DNA of 64,000 bases. Origin: Emergomyces orientalis (taxonomy: Eukaryota; Ascomycota; Eurotiomycetes; Onygenales; Ajellomycetaceae). The stretch spans positions 806,001 to 870,000 of the forward strand of contig MOWL01000003.1 in NCBI GenBank assembly GCA_002110485.1, written 5' to 3'. Position numbers and translations under genes: made by a program. Positions 47,588 to 60,180 of this stretch are shown here, piece by piece. The first letter of the stretch is position 1. Each line of letters begins with the position of its first letter. Below the pieces are notes generated by a model. That model made no database searches. It worked only from the letters and a program-made list of their open reading frames with translations, and was not told the DNA's origin.

Positions 47588-50485
47588 CTATTTCTTTGGC
47601 CTTAACTGGTTGATCATTCGGTCGATTTCACCCACCGCAGGACCAGATGCCTTTGCTCTGAGCATTTCCAGGCTGTTAACGTCTTTGGTTTTGAGAGCCT
47701 CTTCCCCAGCGTTGACAACCATCCCGCACTTCACCCACATCTCGATTCTCTCGGCGACTGGCAAATTGGTGCATTTCGGGATAAATACTGAGGCCAGCTT
47801 GGTATTTCCAGCGCCTAGAATTTCATTGTAAAATGGCTAAGATGGATTCATGTTAGATTTGACCCGGATATATAGAATTAATGATTGAACGAATATAAAA
47901 TCATGACACAAGAAGAGAGAAAGAGGAAATCGGGAATGCAATTTACCTCCCACCCAATCGGGGATTTCTTGGGTTTCGCAAGCTCCTCTAGCTCTCCCCA
48001 ATCTCGTTTGGCTACTAAAGCCCTCAATCTCACCCACCAAAAAGCCTTCTCGGGTACCTTGAATTCACTCTGTATTTTGTTGGCACGTTTCCCATATCCA
48101 GATTTTATTAATCTGTAAATGGTTTCATTTACGCTTAGGCCAACAAATTCACTGCTGCCGTCCGCAATATCCTTGTCTAGCCCATCTTGGATTTTCAAAA
48201 GTTGAGCAGCTTCTGCTAGTGACTTCTGATGCGATTGCACGCTCGCATCTTTTGAATCCACCAACAGTCTGGATGCTAGTCGTAGTTTGTCTCCAATGGC
48301 TTGGGGGTCAGACTGAGCCAGGGCATCCCTTAAAAGTAGGTTAGATCCATCAACGGGACGATCATCCTGATAATACAAGTCTTTGAGTAACTCCACATCT
48401 TGAGATCGAGCAGAGGCCTCGACGAGCGCGGATGCGACGGGGCGAGTATTGATTGTCCGGAAAAAGCTGGCGAGGGGAAGTTTCCGTTTGAGCTGCAATA
48501 GGACGAAATATATAAGATCCGTATCACCACTTTCTATGGCCTTGTCTAGTGCGAGGTTATCCTCCTCCATATTCAAAAGCAGAGGCACCTGCCGTCCCGC
48601 TCGCGGTTCGAAATTAAGTAACTTGGTTGCCAGATGCCCACGACCTTCTTCATAGGCCGATTGTGCAATCGATTCAAATGATATCCCTCGCTTCCCCTGA
48701 AGTTTCTCCACGACTAAGTCGCAAATGTTGTCATCATCTTCAGCGGAAGTCTTGACTTTTTGGCTCGCCCAATGGACATAGATCTTATCCGTTGGGAGGC
48801 GGAGATATTCGGAAATGCGAATCGCAAGAAGATACTCGTGGCGGTGGATCAATCGTTCAATGAGCTTCTCCGGGGTTAGGCGAAGGTACTGTTCGTACGA
48901 GATAGGGATACCGATCCGATAGTCGCGTACTGCATTCAGAACACGCAGGCGTTCACACATATCCACAAAGTCATCGCTATTGTAAAGATCAATGACCGAC
49001 TTTCCGAACGATGCTGCTTTAAGGAGCTGCTTTTGCCAATAGGTATTAAATTCGTGGCCCGCTGCTTTTACACAGGTATCGACTGCTTCGAGAAGGTTAG
49101 AGCGGATGTGCTGGATGTTCTCATCAGCTTTTGGGGATTTCTTTTCAAGTAGCCCAACTGAGTCGAGAAGAATTGAAGCAGGAGACGTGGAACCCAGCCT
49201 GAATACTTCCTCCGTAACATCTGTGGATATATTAGCTACTTGACGGCTTCCGTAATATAATTGGATACTATACCTGGGACCTTATGAAGAAATTCACAAG
49301 CGTCATTAGTGAGTAATCTCACACCGTCAAAATCCGGAATAATGTGGACACGACCATCATAAAAATACCTCAACAGATGTCAGCCATATAAGCTGAATTG
49401 AAAAAAAGAAACCGGGAACGCCAACCTTGCTGCAGCCCCATTGGGACCAACCATATGGACTTCATCTTCCCAAGAGAGAACAACGGAATCATTGCCACAC
49501 CACACCACGTTATTTGGCGGCGTTCGGGCTCCAGAATTATATTCACTAAGTTTGTTTTGGAAGTCGCTGCTTACAACCCAGACTTTGCCATCGCCGGTAT
49601 ATAAAGCGACAAATCGCCCATTGGGAGATACGCTGACATGTTTAAACGGGCCGTTCTGTAACATACGGTCCTCAGCCTCTGTTGCGTCAACAACATAAAT
49701 CGTTTGGTCAACTGCAAGGAGGACTTCGACTGAGCGCGAAAGAGTGTAATTTGGAGGAATCAATGACCATGAGGATACATCCCCCTCAGGAGGAGATGCA
49801 AGTAATTTAGGCCGTGGTTCATCATAGCGAGAGACAGCAATGAGCTGATTGTTATTTAGGAGAGCAACAAAACCGTCCGACCAAAAACGGCAGGATTTCA
49901 CTCCATGTTCCTCCGCGACCTAAGTTGATTAGTTAGTAAACAGGCACCGATAAGACCGGCTAGACACATGCCATACAGTTCCTAGAGAAAACGGTGTAAA
50001 GTCCGCATGTAGACCATAATAACACCGCACAGTGCCATCTTCGGTCACTACAAGTAACTTCTCATCGTCAGACCAACCTAGGCCCCGGATTGACCCATGT
50101 TCCCACTATATCAAACATCAGTATAAATGGTTCAAAATGAGGTAGATCAAACGCCTGTTATGACAAACATTAATCCGGCTAATTCGTTTGCCAGAAAAAG
50201 AAAAAATATCGATAGATGATTTCGCCGTCTCTGCATCTCTATACCTCTGGAGCTTGCTTTCATCGCGATAGAGAGCTGGGGCAGTCGTCAGAAAAGAGGA
50301 TCATATATTATCAAGTTATTGTAAAACGTAAACAATTCACCTATAGCTCCTCCATATGGAGCTCCAGCAACTATGAAGTTTTCTAACTCGAGTTCCTCAT
50401 CAAAGACAGCATCGTATATTCGGATCTTCCTGTAGAATCGGTCTCCCACTTTCTCCCAATCAGCTAGAGGGTTTGTTGGAGCCAT
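47588..50485 (-). CDS. vps16: Vacuolar sorting protein Vps16 (HOPS/CORVET core)
   Basis: Core subunit of the HOPS and CORVET tethers that binds Vps33 and drives endosome-vacuole fusion. Seven exons: 50485-50341, 50275-50169, 50105-49977, 49919-49426, 49368-49274, 49220-47947 and 47836-47588, 830 aa, typical for Vps16. N-terminal beta-propeller pieces include NPLADWEKVGDRFYRKIRIY, WEHGSIRGLGWSDDEKLLVV and FKHVSVSPNGRFVALYTGDG. The alpha-solenoid includes RVLNAVRDYRIGIPISYEQY, AYEEGRGHLATKLLNFEPRA and KAIESGDTDLIYFVLLQLK, the classic Vps16_C signature. The end is MINQLRPKK. The donors GTTTGT and GTTGGC are unusual but required to keep the frame. Confidence 0.92.
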
Positions 50486-50879
50486 AGGAATTGCAACATT
50501 GGCATCAAACGATGAACAGTATCGTCATTTCATAGGATTTTTCTACCTCTGAGTATCAAAATTGGGTAAGATCATAACATAGCTCGTTCGTGTACATGTA
50601 CAGTACATAGAGGAGATGACTGCTGGAGCTTCTGTAGCTTACGTAATGGATGATACAGTTGAATACGCCAATAAAACATGTGTCGCAACACCGCATTTTT
50701 AGTTACGGTAACTGTAATACAAATGACATGTGACTACCACCCTCAATGAATAGTACAGAACGTGGAACGACGTCAACGACGACGACGACAACAAGAATAT
50801 TTTGTCATTGTGCCTTTGATGTTGACAGCTATGCCTTTTTGTTTGACATCCTCACGTTGAGGATCCATCGTTTTATGCA
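50486..50879. promoter_or_regulatory. Shared promoter of vps16 and the Mg-chelatase-like gene
   Basis: A 394-bp gap between divergent starts. It contains an ACGACGACG-type triplet run near 50765-50795 and no nameable element. Confidence 0.4.
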
Positions 50880-52425
50880 ATGGAGTACTCTAGCCTCCAT
50901 GACAGAATAGAGGACCTCTCCGATCTTGAAGTGGTCGTGCTTATAAGCCTGATTGCCTGCGAGCATTGTATCATTGATACGGAGAGGGAGGTATTGGATG
51001 ACTTAGAACACGAGTTGATTTTGGTAAGCAATAGTTCTCTGCAATACATGTACATCATAAGCTGAATGGAAATCTGTTAGATTGCGGAGAATATCTTTGG
51101 CCTTTCCCACGCCACATTGAATTGTTCGCCTGGGACCACTCTGGAAGAGTTCAGTAATGCAATCCTAGCTCACGATGTGGAGAGACCAGACTATGATAGG
51201 CTGTCGTCATTTACTAGTGGTGAAACTGGAAGAGTAAAACTTCTCTTTTTCTCTCTCTTAAGAAGTTTTCATATTCGTTTGTTACTCTCTTAGATGGAAT
51301 GGAGTTTTTCAGTCAACTACAATGAACTTCGTGGCTAATATTGCTATAGAGCGTTGATCGACTTCCGTTTCGAAGTGGAAAAATATCTCTAGACAAGTCT
51401 AGCTCTCGGGTGCGAACAAGCGTGCTCGATGATCGCAAGGTGGTCAACGTTGTCATTGCTAAAAATTTCGATCTGGTGCCTGATCATGTCCAAATACTAG
51501 CACTCGACGTAAGTTGATCTTTGGAGCTCGTCGGAAAATTGATCTGGGCATCTAAACAAAGCACATAACTAGCTTATTCAAACTAAACGAATCTATACAC
51601 GGACCGCTTTCCACAGTGCACCGACGACCTTTCTTTTTATTCCACTTGTTGAGTCCAAGCCCCAAGGGCTGTCTTCGCTGTTTAATCGTCACTTGGTAAG
51701 TCGATGTTCTCCTGAGCTTCACTTTTTGGGAAGCAGACGCTAAACTTAGGAAAAGAATGACCACATTTTCATGTCATATTATCACGATCCCCAGAATGGG
51801 TTAGTGAATCTCGAAGAGAGCACTGGATGGTTTTCGGATGATCGGGCATCAATATCATCCGTCGTCCGAAAGCCAAGCCTGGCGGTACCCAAAGAGTTCG
51901 ATGCGGCATATTCAATTCGCGAAGAGGTATGGTTCTTTACATTATATTGTTTCTTATAACCTTCCCATTCTTGAATGCATTAACGTATCTCCAGCATGTC
52001 AATACACTACGGCAACTCAGCAACAATGTCACTCTATCTGCTGATATGAATAGCTACCTTCAAAATATCATCATCTTTCTCCGGATGAATCGAGGGGTGG
52101 CTGGTGGGATGACTTCCGCTTCTACTCGCCATTTCTATCTTCTTACCCGGTTAGTCAAACCGCTATTCGCCTATTTAAAAATATAATTGCTGATACGTTC
52201 GCCAGATGCCTTGCTCCCTTACAACGCGTGGATTATGTTTTCCCTTCCTTAGTGGCGCTTGCTGCTAGGAGGGTCTATCGCCACCGCATTTCCGTAGCCG
52301 AACCGGCGAGTGATCGAAGTCTGATGTATGGTAGCACTTTGAAAGCCGTTGATTTAGTATTGGCGGATGTGACCCCCGAGATCATTATTGAGCAGGCTTT
52401 GGCAGATGTCGAAGCACCTTTATGA
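50880..52425 (+). CDS. Magnesium-chelatase-like protein (ChlI/MoxR lid region), fungal family
   Basis: Fungal protein whose C-terminal half matches the helical lid of magnesium-chelatase I/MoxR-type AAA+ ATPases. Seven exons: 50880-51023, 51081-51233, 51350-51508, 51573-51695, 51756-51926, 51995-52149 and 52206-52425, 374 aa. The N-terminal helices read HDRIEDLSDLEVVVLISLIA. The middle has KVVNVVIAKNFDLVPDHVQI and IQTKRIYTRTAFHSAPTTFL, equivalent to the late AAA core. The lid begins HVNTLRQLSNNVTLSADM and includes FLRMNRGVAGGMTSASTRHF and YVFPSLVALAARRVYRHRI. No Walker A (GxxxxGKT) or Walker B acidic pair is present, so ATP hydrolysis is unlikely. Fungi make no chlorophyll, so the role is unknown. 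Six introns in 1.5 kb is dense for this window. Confidence 0.82.
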
Positions 52426-53580
52426 ATGGCCGCCTATTAGCCTTTATGGCAATATTTCAACCCTCCCATAATCATAGCTTATATAGTTATAGAAGCAGAA
52501 GGATATCAATACGGTATATCCTGTGTATAATCAGTCTGGAACACCAAATTCGGCAAATCTAGCAACGGACTCGGTAAGTGAGTTTTTTTTATCCCCCTCG
52601 GAGGGCCTTTCAATTCAAACAGAACTTTCCTCTATTACCTTCAGTCAAGGTAAAATTTTGCAGTTTGAGTTCTACTGCCCGGTTCATTTACTGATATATT
52701 CCAGCTTCTCCAGTTTACCACCCTAATCAAAGGCCTAATAGATATCTGGGTGTGGCTGCTGCTGTGGTAGATGGCACGTATAGTTTAATCTTTTCGTGCT
52801 TAAAAGTCGCACTGAGCTATGCTCTGCGTGACGAATTCTTGGGGAAAGGATTGCTCAATTTGTCCATTCAGATATTTTATTGTGCCAAAACAGATTTATA
52901 CCTATTTGGTACCCATTTTCCGAGAATCCTTTACATTTCTTTTTTTTCCCTTGTACCCCCAAAGAAATCGAGCCAATACGTCTGCTATATCCTCTGAGCG
53001 CTTGGTTTTGTCCTATATTTCTTCTGCTTAGATGTCATTCAATCTATGATTCTCAAAAAATTGAAAACTAGCACCGAGCGTCAACCATGACAGGAATAAC
53101 CCACACCAGCATGATCATCTTGAGTATTTACATAGCCTGGACATTGACATCGCTCTCTCTAGTCGGGAGGAATATTCCCAGAGTGATAAATAGTTCTAAT
53201 ATGTCAACATTTTAATATGTGAACAGGTCATGGTCAACCAGCCTGTGGGAAGATTTTCAATTCTCAAACTCTTGTTTGACGTTATTATCTGCATTCGAAA
53301 GAAGAAAAAAGGCGCAGATAGATGATTCCTTTTTTCCTGCGCAGTCAGTTCTTGCTACTTCCAGAGCATACGCCAGGGGACGGTGTGTCCGACTTAGAGA
53401 GAGCAGGCGCTTTCTATATCTAACCACCCCTTCTCACCCGCCACACCTCATCTCCAACGCACCATCAACCACTACGTCACAATCCTCAGTCGACAGTGCA
53501 TCCTCCGTTAAACATACTATAAAGAGAGAGAGGGATTGCATCATCGATACAACAACTCTATCATCTACAACGATTAGAAA
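52426..53580. other. Intergenic, with isolated open frames
   Basis: About 1.15 kb. Fragments such as 52523-52726 and 52752-52997 (plus) look weakly coding but could not be joined by splice sites, and no family is recognised. Confidence 0.45.
53518..53524 (+). promoter_or_regulatory. TATA-like element
   Basis: TATAAAG lies 57 nt before the hypothetical gene's ATG and is followed by a purine-rich AGAGAG tract. Position and sequence fit a TATA box with a short leader, but no transcription start is known. Confidence 0.35.
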
Positions 53581-54607
53581 ATGAACAACCCACCTTCGCC
53601 CAAGATGCCTCCCGCAGAGCCAGAGGATGAGTACGATCCTTACAAATACCCTGAATTCTACGTAGGTCACACTCTGATAGCCGGACCCCCGCCCAATATT
53701 GACACAAAGATGACGGTATGCACATTACCTGCATACACTTACTAATCTCCCCTCCTTATAGCTCCCCAATATAACCCAGGCCCCCGTCCTCGTCAACCTG
53801 CCTGCCCCCTTAATACCCAAATTTCGCCACAAGGACCAGGAGTACAAACTCCTCAACCACCTCTGGCACGTACAGTTAGGCCAGGACCAAGTCCGCCACC
53901 ACTGGAACATCCAAGCACTGCATCACTTCTGGCGCACGTGTGGACCCCCTACATTTGAAGGCAGACGTTATGGCTGGTCAGCAACTTGGATCGTTGGTGC
54001 CCTCGACTCGCTTAAAAAGGATCTGGAGTTGTTGCAGAGGGCGGCGGATAGAGTGACGAAAGGAGGGCGGATGCGTGCGCAGGCTAGACAGGTTCTGCAG
54101 GAGGTGGGTATACAGATGGAAGATGATAAGTGGGTGAGTGAGGAGGAGGTGAAATTGGCCGTGAAGTTGGCGAAGGAAGTCGTCGGGGATGAGGGTTGTG
54201 CGGGGGATGAAGAGGTAATGATCAAGAAGCTTTTGAAGGGTAAGGAAAGGGAGAGGGAACGGGAGGCGGGAAGGGTAGGATTGGGAAGGTTGAGGGCGAG
54301 TGGGAGAATTGGGAGGGCGAACAGGATGACGGCCAAGCTTGATGGCAGGCAGAGCGATGCTGGTGACACCAGCGCTGGCGATGAGTCTCCCACGCATAAA
54401 CCACCTCGGGCACGGAAACAACCCATCACTCTTCCTGGTTCCTCTGCCGTTGATGGTTCGGAGACGGCCAAGCAGGCATTCGGGGTGGCGCATCGTCAGC
54501 GGGAATCCAAGCAAAAAGGTCATCAAGAACAGCATAGTGAGACTATGGACTTCCATTCTCATTTGATTTGTTTCCATCCCGAAACCTCGTTTTCCAAAGG
54601 GAAATAG
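53581..54607 (+). CDS. Hypothetical protein, acidic N-terminus with coiled region
   Basis: Family not recognised. Exons 53581-53715 and 53762-54607 give 326 aa in one frame. The N-terminus is Pro-rich and acidic (PAEPEDEYDPYKYPEFYVGH). The middle is His/Trp/Leu-rich (KLLNHLWHVQLGQDQVRHHW, then LHHFWRTCGPPTFEGRRYGW). A long Lys/Glu/Arg helical region covers about 150-240, and a Ser/Lys-rich tail follows. An alternative 3' end is possible: skipping 54563-54606 or a similar short stretch with GT..AG ends joins to the open frame PLPMDVEIRVSEYEVGSGSE, which stops near 54816. It converges with the bestrophin gene. The gene is supported by splice sites, frame length and start context only. Confidence 0.55.
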
Positions 54608-54816
54608 CTGGCTCTCCACTACCCATGGATGTGGAGATCCGGGTGTCTGAATATGAGGTTGGTTCTGGATCGGAATCGGAACTTGAGCAATCGAGAAGCC
54701 ATGCGCTGCTTGGGGGCGATGGTGCAGTGTCGGCTTCTTTCAACAGTGAGGAGTTCATTTATCCGAGCGAGGGCTGTTTTAAACTTACTCCTCCTCCATT
54801 GGAGAAAAGGGGCTGA

Positions 54817-55187
54817 GGCGAGAACAAATGCTGTTCCAGGAACGCTGGTGTTATTTGGCTCCTATTATTCTTTACATTCCGCTACTTTCTTTCAGCTTTA
54901 GTATCAGCTTGTGTACTGGCTTAATTCTCTCCGTCAGAGCCGCAGATAGTATTGAGAATAGATATAATTTTTTTTGTTAAAAAACAAAAAATCAAGAATG
55001 GGACAAAAGGTGAGAATTATACAGAAAAAACGAGCGTCAGGATACCCGCCTCTGGACAATGGTAGAAACAAAGAAAACTGAAAGAAAAAGAAATGGGTAT
55101 ATATATATATATATGCACCTAAAGGCTCAGATCAATCATGTATGTCATCATACCCTATATATCATACCATCATCAACAAAAGCAATA
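54817..55187. other. Convergent 3' intergenic region
   Basis: About 370 bp between the hypothetical gene and the bestrophin gene. A (TA) run lies at about 55100-55113. No gene. Confidence 0.6.
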
Positions 55188-56750
55188 TCACACCCCGTTC
55201 CTCACCCTCCCTCCGCGTTCCCGCGTTCTCGCCCTCATCCGTATAAACATTTCCTTCGGCTCATACCCTCCACCATCGCCACCACCCCCACCGCCAACAC
55301 CCACAAGTCCGTCCTCCCCCCTCACAACCGTAACTTTCTTCCACTCATTCAAAATCGCCTCGATCTCCACCCTCTCATCTTCCACAATAGCATCCATCTT
55401 AATATCATTCCGATCATATCCAAACGGATCCTCCAGCTGTGACCCAATACCCTCAATGCCATACAGCGTGAAAATAACAACTGAGACGATGGGTATAGCC
55501 CACCAACCCATTTCATCAACCATGGCAAAAGGTAGTACAGCGCCAAAGAGCGCAAGAACCTGTTTTTGATGGATGAGATGTGCGATCGGGATCGGCGTTA
55601 GCTTAATGGTCTCCATGTGTCCATACGCGTCCGTCAAGGCGTTGAGTTGGCCTTGTAGGTTGCTCGCGCCCGGTGCTGTGAACCAGCCACGCTCCTCACC
55701 GCGCTTTATAAATCCGTCGATGAAGAAGGTTAGTTGGAGTGGTAGGCCCAGGCCTTCGTCTTCATATGCCTGCAGGCCCATGGGTAATAGGCCGTCGTAT
55801 TCCGGGTTAAACACCCGCTCACCACCCTCATCGTCACCATCGGCACCCGTGCCTGCACCGTTACTTTCCGGGTGCCGAAGTATCATACTACTCTCCACCG
55901 CATGGCTGAGGCTCGCACTCCCGCCGCCACCATTACTCCCATCACCAGGGTTATAATTCAGCGCCCAGGCCGCGCCCCATTCTGCACGTAGGTAATTCTT
56001 CACAGCGTAGGGAATCGCCATGAGTACGCGGATGGTGCGCTCGACATCGTTTTTCTCAGCGAGGGTGAGCGGGCCGGCTTCTCTGTTATAGGCGTGTGTG
56101 AGGATTGAGCGGGTCAGGTTGCGGACTGAGGTGTTTATGGCGGCGAGGTTGTTGCGGCCGTCCCAGAAGCGGTTGTAGGATGTTTGGTTGCGGAAGACGA
56201 GGATGAGGCCTACGACTATGGAGAGGGAGGGGATCTTTGGTGGTGGGTTTTCCCTTGCGTCAGTTTTGTCTGTTTGTATTTTGGCTTGTAGGAGGGGGAT
56301 TGTGGGCGATTTGCCTTACGATTGTCGGAGGTAGGCCAAGGCTCTCGTAAACGTATTTATCCAGATAGACAATTAGGGCCGTGAAGAGCGCGTGCAGGGT
56401 GACGGGGATGAGGATTGCGCCGTGCACGGCGCCTTTTATGAAGCGGAGGACGAGGGGCCATCTGTTCCCAGTCTCAATCTCAGTCTCAGTGGAAAGGTTC
56501 TCGAATTGGGGAGTTTTTATGATGAAGGCATTTTTTTAATCGATTGGAGTAAAGAATGACAAAAACAGTCCTGTATACCGGCCTGTATATCACCAGGCTG
56601 AATATCATACCTCCGTGGCTTCGACCGACGTGACTTTCGAAACGGATATGTTCGTCTCCGCAAGTGATGTCGCATGCTACCACCATCGCCGTTTTTAACA
56701 GGGCTCAGCGGTGGTGGCGGCTCAGTGAAACGCATAGTTGGGAAGGGCAT
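55188..56750 (-). CDS. Bestrophin-like (UPF0187/RFP-TM) anion channel
   Basis: Membrane channel of the bestrophin/YneE superfamily, likely a chloride or other anion channel. Exons 56750-56611, 56461-56320 and 56234-55188 give 442 aa. The N-terminus is basic (RHHLRRRTYPFRKSRRSKPR). A phase-2 junction joins it to RWPLVLRFIKGAVHGAILI, starting the first membrane helix pair (TLHALFTALIVYLDKYVYES). Exon 3 opens IPSLSIVVGLILVFRNQTSY and NRFWDGRNNLAAINTSVRNL, the family's hallmark block. An acidic/Gly-rich loop of about 90 residues is inserted before LGLPLQLTFFIDGFI. The last helices include KQVLALFGAVLPFAMVDEMG and WAIPIVSVVIFTLYGIE, with ends QLEDPFGYDRNDI and a Gly-rich tail. Confidence 0.88.
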
Positions 56751-58032
56751 TAGGGTAAATAGTACGGAAGGGAGGGAGGACAAAGGAATGGCCCTGGAAA
56801 TGGGGGTTTGCGTTCGTTTATTTTGCTTTTGGTGTTTCAGAGATTTAGAGTTGCGATAAGAAATTAAGCTTAATATGCCAGGGTCAGATAAGGTGCGGGA
56901 GCTTATCTTATCGGCGCTGGCTGGTGGCGGGCTGTATCGATGGATGAATGAAGGAAAGAAAGAAAGGACATAAACTGGGAATGATGGTTGGAAATAAACA
57001 TTTCTCGAACAAAGTGAAGAAGGATGGTGAAAGGGAGGTTTGCTGCATTTAATTGCGATTTTGTTCTCACACCATTGTTGTTTTAGATTTTAAGGGAGGG
57101 GGTGAAACTCGGCACGAATGAGGCGGGGAGTTGGGATCAGCAACTAAAATATGCATCAGGGATTATATCAGGGAAAATATGAATATTGTTGTCTCTTCTA
57201 CTATGGAGAATCCTTGTCCTTTTGCTGTCAAATAGCTAGCTGATTTATTAGTGGATGGGTACAGTGTGGCATTGCCGGCAAAGAGGGCATTTTCAACGTA
57301 ACGGATTACAACAGATCAAACAAGAAGTAAAGAAGAAGAAATGGGGTGAATTTCATTCAGTAGCTACCATTATGTGTTTGTGTGTTTGGTGATTGATGTT
57401 TATGTGGGCTTGGCCTCCACCTATTTTGCCATGTTCGCTTGAACGCTATGAATAATAAAAACGACCACGAGAATAAAGAAGAAAAGGAGGAATAGAAAAC
57501 GGGGAATAGATGATCATGGACAAAAACAGAGACACAAAGTCCCCTTTAGGCGATTCCAATTTCAATTCCAAATTCCAAGGAAACATTAAGGGGAGAGCGT
57601 GTAATGAAGGTGTGTAGGGAGGTTGGGATAGATATATATAGAGAGAGGGGGGGGGGAGAAACACAAGTCCAAAATATATTGTAGTTCCCCATTTCGCCAC
57701 TCTTATCTTCCCGACAGTTCCCTGATCCAGATATAAAAAAATGAAAGAAAATGAGAAAATGAAAGAAAAGGGTTGCTGGGAGTGGATATAAAGGCATAGC
57801 ACCACACCACATGCCGGTTGGTCTTGTTTGGATCTGTTGAGCATCAGTGTTCGCTGTTGGGTTGAGAGGAAGGTGTACAGTACCATGTAACGAAGAAGAT
57901 ATGTGACTGGACGATGGAGATGAAAAGGAACCATATCTGAACCCAAGCGACTGGCATATAAGTAAGCGGAACCAAAAGAAAACAAAACGAAAAGGGACGC
58001 CATTAGCAAAAAAAGAAAAAGGAAAGAAAAAA
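56751..58032. other. Intergenic between bestrophin promoter and dma1 3' end
   Basis: About 1.3 kb. It contains a GA/poly-G tract near 57636-57657 and A-rich stretches. Overlapping minus-strand open frames at 57446-58058 are hydrophobic artefacts of T-rich DNA and are not called. Confidence 0.6.
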
Positions 58033-60136
58033 CTACAACCGGCCAGCACGACCGTCAAATGCTAAAGGCCCAAAATCATTCCGCGGCGTTAATGGGGTAT
58101 CTTCGAACATATCGTCTCCACCATCTCCGGGAGGCTGTAGTCGACGGGCAGCCGGAGCTCGTAAGGACGATGGGGGCTGGTTCCAGTTCGGTATGTCGAT
58201 GTTGGGGCTAGGCGAAAACATTTCGCCTAATCCATGGGCTGCCTCACTTGCTCCATTTGTCGTTGCCGCATTCGCGTTCGCGTTCGCGTTCACATTAGAG
58301 CTCGAGCTCAATCGCCCTGTGGCTCCCGTTTCGGCTCGTGGAGTTGCCAGAGGCGTTTCATCAAGGTTCATGCGGTCAACTGCACCGGCTAGGTGGTCGT
58401 CGTCGATAGTTGTCGGTCTATTGCTATTCGGAGAAGAAAGGGATCTCTCCCCGGTCGAATTACGGGCGCTGGGACTCGTTGTGATGTTGTTGGGATAGTC
58501 TTGTATAGGCTGGTCTCGGGAATTGGGAGGCTCTGCATGCGCCTCGTCATCAAATGGGTCGTTCGAATCGTCTACTTCGGCACTTAGATCTGTATATGCA
58601 CGGCAATTCGGGCATTGAAACATGGGATATTCTGGCGAGTGGATGAGGCGACGTATGCACTTGTAGTGCCACACATGAGCACAAGCCGCCATAAAAAGAC
58701 ATTGATAGGGACGCTGTATGATCGCATTAGCTTAATGAAACGACTCCAGTTCAAGGCAGAGAGCGAGAACGGACCAAAACTGAACCAAGACATATTGAAC
58801 ATTCCCTGCTCCCTGCATAATCTGCTGCATTGTTCCCCTTCCCCAGATTATTGATTAAAGCTGCTGTGTTTTTACTGTTGGTATCGTTTGTCAGTATGAA
58901 TTATCCACGGTCCGGAACAATGCTAATGACACTTGCATATATGATATGCCAAAAAAGAAAAACGTACTTAAACTCATTTGCCTTTTGCTGCCACGTCCGA
59001 TTGCATTCGATACGCATCCGTACACATCTGAAGATCATTTCCTCCCCTCCCCTGAAATCAATTCCTAATTGTAGAATATCACCATCTCTAACGGCATACA
59101 GCCTAGAAGCCATGTTGGGTTGGCTCAGGCGCATGTGGTTCAAAAAAGTTCCTGATGAGCTTCCCACATCTCGAATATGCCATTGGCCACTAACGAAGGA
59201 AAACTCGCAGTGTCTCCTGCTCACTACTTTGGATTTAAACCCAATGGGTGCATCGGATGGATCCGTTGGATTGTGGACGGGAATCCCATCACGCTCGGAA
59301 TACCGGCCCACTCGAATCACTGAAGACTCATGCGGCAATGTCCGTGAGGTTGTTGTGAAAGGTAATGAAGGCCGTGAGTTATGATTGGGGTCTTGGTAGG
59401 CATAGAAACGTATCGTAGGCTTTAGGGGGTCAGATTTCGAACAGAGATCTGTGGAGGGCCCGGAAGTAGCGTCCTCTCGACTCCTGGGAGGCTCCATATT
59501 ACCTGGCGTGGTGTTCTGGGTGGTATCGGCTGAGTTTTCAAGGCTGCTCTCACTGCGACCTTGAGTTGTTGACGGCGTTGGCCCCAGGTTCTGCGGTGGG
59601 TCTTGGTTGGCTCCTAATACATCTATGCGTGCCATATTCCGATGTCGTACCATTTCGGATGCTAGCTGTGACTCTGATGATTCCGGGTCGTTGGACGGGG
59701 TAGAGTGTGAAGATGCAGACGACGGGGGGGCGTGCGAGTGAAGGTCTGAGCTGGATGAGCTCTCGCTTTGTGCGGACAGGTTCGTAGAGAGCCTTAAAGT
59801 GTCAGTCTCGGGACATGGATGGCGGCCGGGTGTTGACTGGGCTGGAGAAGCTGTAGAAGTAGTGGTAGTACCAGTAGCAGTAGCCGGAGTGGAATCTGCA
59901 GTAGCTGCAGCGTTTGTAGCAGAAGAGGCTGAGGGAGTCGCAGAGTGCGACGACAGCCCGACAGCCCGTGTCAGGCTATTTCGATACGAACGATGGCCGC
60001 TGGAGGAGGGGCCAGACTGGTGGGAGTGAGTGTATGCTCTGAGATTGCTCAAGCGGCGCAAGCGACTGGGGCGCGACGATGAGGGCTCGGAGGAGGGGAC
60101 TCTGGCAGTAGTGGCGGAGGGAGAGGACATGGACAT
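58033..60136 (-). CDS. dma1: FHA-RING E3 ubiquitin ligase Dma1
   Basis: Ubiquitin ligase of the Dma1/Chfr group acting in the spindle checkpoint and septation/cytokinesis. Exons 60136-58968, 58874-58775 and 58713-58033 give 649 aa. The first 250 residues are Ser/Thr/Pro-rich. The FHA domain (about 265-385) shows VIRVGRYSERDG, KVVSRRHCEFSF and RDVGSSSGTFLNHMRLS, the phosphopeptide-binding loops. The RING finger is split by an intron: ECSICLGSVL then RPYQCLFMAACAHVWHYKC, with CPNC completing the zinc ligands (C-x2-C, C-x-H, C-x2-C). The exon 2/3 splice uses a GTCCGT donor, chosen for frame and RING spacing. The C-terminal tail is disordered with FGPLAFDGRAGRL at the end. An in-frame stop shortly upstream fixes the start. 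Confidence 0.9.
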
Positions 60137-60180
60137 GAACTCGAACTCGGACTCGAACAGACTGCGCTAAATGATTATCG

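Noticed and set aside
6133..50485. Functional cluster of endosomal genes (Vps38-like, Vps2, Vps16)
   Set aside because: The three genes lie 11-27 kb apart among unrelated genes; co-location is most likely chance.
57446..58058. 170-187-codon minus-strand frames after dma1
   Set aside because: Composed of Phe/Ser/Leu-rich sequence from pyrimidine tracts; they overlap each other and show no homology.
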